Shown in pieces: positions 16,247-19,013 of a stretch of 19,013 nt of DNA. Position 1 is the first letter of the stretch. Each line of letters begins with the position of its first letter. The position numbers and the translations under genes were made by a program. The notes below the pieces were generated by a model. That model was not told where the DNA came from. It worked only from the letters and a program-made list of their open reading frames with translations, and ran no database searches. The DNA is from JAHDWY01 sp964632865 (GTDB lineage Bacteria > Hydrogenedentota > Hydrogenedentia > Hydrogenedentales > SLHB01). The stretch lies in assembly GCA_964632865.1 (NCBI GenBank), contig CAZWDH010000119.1, positions 1 through 19,013 on the forward strand, read 5' to 3'.

Positions 16247-16273
16247 TCCACAGCCGCAGAGGGGGAATGCGAT

Positions 16274-17716
16274 ATGGGCGGGGGAGAGGCTCGTATCTAC
16301 GATTTTGCCGTGATTGGATCGGGCACGTCCGGCGGCGTGCTGGCCTACTACTTGCAGAAGGCCGGCGCGCAGACCGTGCTCATCGAGGCCGGCAGACGCT
16401 ACTCGGCCGACACCTTTCCCCGCAACGAAGCAGACTACTCCGCCCAACTGTTCTGGGGTGGCGGCATCGAGTTCGATTCCCGTTGCACGATGGGCTTCCT
16501 GCGAGGCAAGTGCGTTGGCGGAGGATCGGTGGTCAACCAGGCCTTGCTCGATCGGTTTGATGACGTGGCGTGGGACGATTGGCGAATCGCTTCCGGTATT
16601 GAATTCTTTACCGCGGACGCCATGGCCCCGCACTACGAGGCCATCGAATCCGAATTGTCGCTCCAAACTATCCCCGAAGATCGCCGCAATCGGAATGCGC
16701 AGCTCTTCACGCAAGGGCTTGATCGATTAGGCATTGCCTGGGCGCCGCTGCGGCGCGGACAAAGTCACTGCGCAACGGAGCACGGCAACGACTGCATGGC
16801 CTGTCTCGGCGGATGCCACCGCGACTCGAAACAGAGCACATTGGCCACCTTCATCCCGCGCGCGGAAGCATCGGGACTCGAAGTGCTGTCCGAATTTCAC
16901 GTTGGGAGAATCGAGTCTGACCGGAACGGCGTCACCATCCATGGAACCGGTCGCGACGGGAAGGAATCCCTTCGAGCAGGCGCTTGCGTGCTGGCCGCGG
17001 GAGCCTTCGGCACCACGCACCTGCTTCTGGCTTCCGGGTTCGGGAAACGTCTACCTGCATTGGGCAAGGGGTTTTCCATGCACCCGCAGTACATGACCTT
17101 CGCGGAATTCGACGACCCGGTCGATGCCCACAAAGGCGCCTTTCAGTCAGTTAAGTCCGCCGACTCCGGTCTCCGGAAGAAGGGGTACAAACTGGAGAAC
17201 GTGTTTGCGCCGCCCGTATCCGTCGCCATGTTGTTTGTTGGCGCAGGCGCGCCCTTGCAGGCATTCATGATGAATTATCGCCACCTCGCGTGCGTGGAAG
17301 TGGCCGTTCGGGACGAGGCCACCGGGGACATGTCCCTTGATCGACGAGGCCGGCTGCGCGTTCGTAAGGTGTTGACAGACAGCGATGAAGCCCGACGTGA
17401 CGATGGGTTGTCCCTGGTACGTAACCTGTTCGAAAGTTTGGGCGCCAAATCGGTATTCCAATCGCCCCTTTACTTCGGCCTACACCTGATGGGCGGCTGC
17501 GCCATCGGCACCGATCCCCGTTCCTCCGTTGTCGACGAGACCTTCCAAATCCACGGTGTTCCCAATCTGTACTGTGCCGACACCAGCGTGTATCCCCTTG
17601 CCCCGGGAATCAACCCAGCCTTGACTTGCATGGCCCTGTCACATAAACTGGCGGGTAATCTTTCCAAGGGCAAGAGGGAAAGGAGGGGTGCCGATGCAGG
17701 AGAAGTGTGGGTCTGA
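16274..17716 (+). CDS. GMC-family FAD oxidoreductase with four-cysteine cluster
   Basis: A 480-residue flavoenzyme. The FAD-binding Rossmann motif is FAVIGSGTSGG (11-21), followed by VLIEAG, and the GMC-type GKCVGGGSVVNQAL loop is near 78-91. The C-terminal signature holds His404 (FGLHLMGGC) and Asn447 (PGINPALT) as likely active-site residues. It probably oxidises an alcohol or sugar hydroxyl. Cys166, Cys174, Cys177 and Cys181 (ending CMACLGGC) lie where the 3Fe-4S cysteines of Burkholderia FAD-glucose dehydrogenase occur. Long-chain alcohol oxidases also have a Cys-rich GCxxxxKQS segment here, so the cluster is a proposal. There is no signal peptide, so it is cytoplasmic. GGGGGAA lies six bases before the ATG. 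Its end overlaps the small-subunit gene by 23 bp. Confidence 0.9.
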   Translation: MGGGEARIYDFAVIGSGTSGGVLAYYLQKAGAQTVLIEAGRRYSADTFPRNEADYSAQLFWGGGIEFDSRCTMGFLRGKCVGGGSVVNQALLDRFDDVAWDDWRIASGIEFFTADAMAPHYEAIESELSLQTIPEDRRNRNAQLFTQGLDRLGIAWAPLRRGQSHCATEHGNDCMACLGGCHRDSKQSTLATFIPRAEASGLEVLSEFHVGRIESDRNGVTIHGTGRDGKESLRAGACVLAAGAFGTTHLLLASGFGKRLPALGKGFSMHPQYMTFAEFDDPVDAHKGAFQSVKSADSGLRKKGYKLENVFAPPVSVAMLFVGAGAPLQAFMMNYRHLACVEVAVRDEATGDMSLDRRGRLRVRKVLTDSDEARRDDGLSLVRNLFESLGAKSVFQSPLYFGLHLMGGCAIGTDPRSSVVDETFQIHGVPNLYCADTSVYPLAPGINPALTCMALSHKLAGNLSKGKRERRGADAGEVWV

Positions 17717-18131
17717 GTTCCTCAATCCAAGGGCGCTGCGGGCGCTGGAACGGATGGGGGATCTGGTGGTGCCGAGGGTCGGAAAGCTTCCCTCATTCAC
17801 CGACCTGGGGTGTATCGAACATGTCGATTCCGTTCTCGCCTACGCGCCCCCCGAAGACAGCGCCAGTCTTCGAACCCTTCTCAACGTACTCTACTTCGCT
17901 CCTTCATTCGTGCTCCGATTTCTTCTTCGCGCCATGGCCAATCCCGACCGGTATCCCGAGTTCCTGGCTGCCAATTTCCGCCTCATCGACATGGGCGTTC
18001 GCGGCGTGGTGCTTTCGCTCTACTACTCGGGCAAGACCGGCACCGGGTACACCGGCCAGACGCCCCACGAATTGATGGGGTACGAAGTCACGCGCGTCCC
18101 GTTGGACACCATCGCGAGCGCAACGCAGTAA
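17694..18131 (+). CDS. Small partner subunit of the GMC dehydrogenase (gluconate 2-dehydrogenase subunit 3-like)
   Basis: A 145-residue, mostly helical protein without a signal peptide or clear membrane segment. It starts FLNPRALRALERMGDLVVP and later has FAPSFVLRFLLRAMANP and IDMGVRGVVLSLYYSGKTGT. This resembles the small subunit, or the N-terminal domain, that accompanies GMC dehydrogenases and fatty alcohol oxidases. It overlaps the GMC gene by 23 bp, so the two are probably translationally coupled and form a complex. The ATG at 17694 was chosen because AAAGGAGGGG ends in an AGGAGG core seven bases upstream. GTG at 17688 overlaps that site. Its role may be stabilising the flavoprotein, as for the gamma subunit of FAD-glucose dehydrogenase, but no TAT signal is present. 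Confidence 0.68.
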   Translation: MQEKCGSEFLNPRALRALERMGDLVVPRVGKLPSFTDLGCIEHVDSVLAYAPPEDSASLRTLLNVLYFAPSFVLRFLLRAMANPDRYPEFLAANFRLIDMGVRGVVLSLYYSGKTGTGYTGQTPHELMGYEVTRVPLDTIASATQ

Positions 18132-18199
18132 CTGGCGCGGCGCAGGCGTACGGTTCCCGAGTAAACGTCGCGACCGTGCATCCTTTGCGCTTCGTCGGG

Positions 18200-18205
18200 T
18201 ATACT
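18200..18205 (+). promoter_or_regulatory. Possible -10 box upstream of the spermidine-synthase-like gene
   Basis: TATACT at 18200-18205 is a five-of-six match to the -10 consensus in the 84-bp gap after the small-subunit gene. No good -35 hexamer lies 16-18 bp upstream. If used, transcription would start near 18212, almost at the ATG at 18216. That would make the ATG at 18276 (GGAAG five bases upstream) the more likely start. Confidence 0.25.
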
Positions 18206-18215
18206 ACTCCCCATC

Positions 18216-19013
18216 ATGAATGGAGCCGACACGCTCGCCGGGCGACAACAATCCTCAACCACATCGGAAGTTCCCATGCGTTGGGCCGCGTCCTTCGCGT
18301 TGGGATGCATCGTATTCATTTCGGGCGGCGCCGTGATGATCTACGAGTTCCTCGCAGTCCGGATTCTCCAGCGCTTTGTCGGCGGCACCCTCGACGTCTG
18401 GGGCGCTGAGATTTCCATCTGCCTCGCCGGTCTCGCGCTCGGCTATTCACTTGGTGGCTATATCGCCGACCGGACCCGGGCCTGGTATCCCCTGGGCATT
18501 GTGCTCATCATCGCCGGTGGAACTGCCGTGTTCATGGAGCCGCTGGCGTTTCTCGTCGACGAGTATTTGCCGAAATCCGGCGAGATGGTGGCCTGGTGGG
18601 AGCCTTTGTTCTACGCCGGGGTGTGTACCTTCATTCCGCTGCTTGCCTTGGGGACCGTTATGCCGCAAGCAATTCGCCTCGCCGTGTCGAGCCTGGAACG
18701 TGTGGGCTCCAGCGCGGGCTGGGTCGCCACCGTATCCACTTCCGGAAGCATTTGCGGCGCACTCCTGGCCGCCATGACCTTCATCCCCTGGGGCGTTCGC
18801 GAATCCATCTACGCGACCTCCGCGGTACTGGCCTGTACCGGCCTCGCGATTCTCGTCGTGGCGGGTATTCGCCGCGGTCGTCGCACACCTGCGACGTCGG
18901 TGGTCTTGTTTCTGGCCCTCGTTCCCACAGCGCATGCGGAAACGATCTTCGAGAACTACAGCGCGTATCACCATATCCTCGTGCGTGACGAGGGCAACGA
19001 GCGCCAACTCCTG
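18216..19013 (+). CDS. Membrane-fused spermidine synthase-like protein (partial, runs off the window)
   Basis: The frame is open from the ATG at 18216 to the last base (266 residues so far). About seven hydrophobic segments are seen, beginning ALGCIVFISGGAVMIYEFLAVRIL, which matches the SGxxALxYE...R.L opening of MFS-like/spermidine synthase fusion proteins. Segments with GLALGYSLGGYIADR and VGSSAGWVATVSTSGSICGA also match. The final residues, NYSAYHHILVRDEGNERQLL, are the start of a polyamine-synthase-type domain (eSxYhxIxVxdxgxxRxL). The rest of that domain is beyond the window, so the catalytic aspartates cannot be checked and the function remains open: an aminopropyltransferase or a methyltransferase-like relative. 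The start may instead be ATG at 18276, which sits directly before the first membrane segment. Confidence 0.8.
   Translation, partial: MNGADTLAGRQQSSTTSEVPMRWAASFALGCIVFISGGAVMIYEFLAVRILQRFVGGTLDVWGAEISICLAGLALGYSLGGYIADRTRAWYPLGIVLIIAGGTAVFMEPLAFLVDEYLPKSGEMVAWWEPLFYAGVCTFIPLLALGTVMPQAIRLAVSSLERVGSSAGWVATVSTSGSICGALLAAMTFIPWGVRESIYATSAVLACTGLAILVVAGIRRGRRTPATSVVLFLALVPTAHAETIFENYSAYHHILVRDEGNERQLL

Noticed and set aside
14531..16714. Minus-strand open frame of 727 codons opposite the ALDH and start of the GMC gene
   Set aside because: It spans two well-supported genes and their promoter and has no recognisable motif. It is an antisense shadow of high-GC coding sequence.
18150..18177. Stem ACGGT/ACCGT after the small-subunit gene as a terminator
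   Set aside because: The stem is short, the loop is about 18 nt and no T-tract follows.

Overview
The window carries ordinary chromosomal genes from a GC-rich (roughly 60% by eye) diderm bacterium. Several products have Sec signal peptides, one has a lipobox, and Shine-Dalgarno sequences are good throughout. The mix of a TPR/GT-C membrane protein, a secreted GH36-type alpha-galactosidase, a secreted GH141-like beta-helix protein, an ankyrin lipoprotein and an R2lox oxidase fits a carbohydrate-degrading lineage of the Planctomycetes/Hydrogenedentota kind. That placement is inference from gene content, not a marker-gene result.

Layout. Positions 1-52 look like the terminal repeats of an IS21-family insertion sequence lying mostly to the left. 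Next, on the plus strand, come a large TPR-containing membrane protein (164-2743), an MgtC/SapB protein (2788-3492) and a tandem SIS-domain protein that may be exported (3528-4667). They are packed like an operon. Convergent to these is a secreted GH36-type alpha-galactosidase (7051-4664, minus). Divergent from it is a small Dabb protein (7235-7534), which converges on a DinB-fold protein (8042-7536, minus). An ExoD-type membrane protein (8162-8791) converges on an R2-like ligand-binding oxidase (9710-8796, minus). A fold-III PLP enzyme of the D-threonine aldolase/alanine racemase type (9914-11101) is divergent from R2lox. It is followed by an ankyrin lipoprotein with a degenerate zincin-like motif (11158-12450) and a beta-helix protein (12487-14520).

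A good sigma70-like promoter at 14541-14569 starts a three-gene redox operon. It encodes an aldehyde dehydrogenase (14636-16246), a GMC flavoenzyme with a four-cysteine cluster (16274-17716) and an overlapping small partner subunit (17694-18131). Together they could oxidise an alcohol to an aldehyde and then to an acid. The window ends inside a membrane-fused spermidine-synthase-like gene (18216 onward).

No tRNA, rRNA, CRISPR array, riboswitch or convincing intrinsic terminator was seen. No stretch longer than 300 bases lacks a gene. The leads most worth following are the GMC/small-subunit/ALDH operon with its possible Fe-S site, the ankyrin lipoprotein whose HExxH motif reads EExxH, the alpha-galactosidase with Glu in place of the usual Lys near its nucleophile, and the possibly exported tandem SIS protein.
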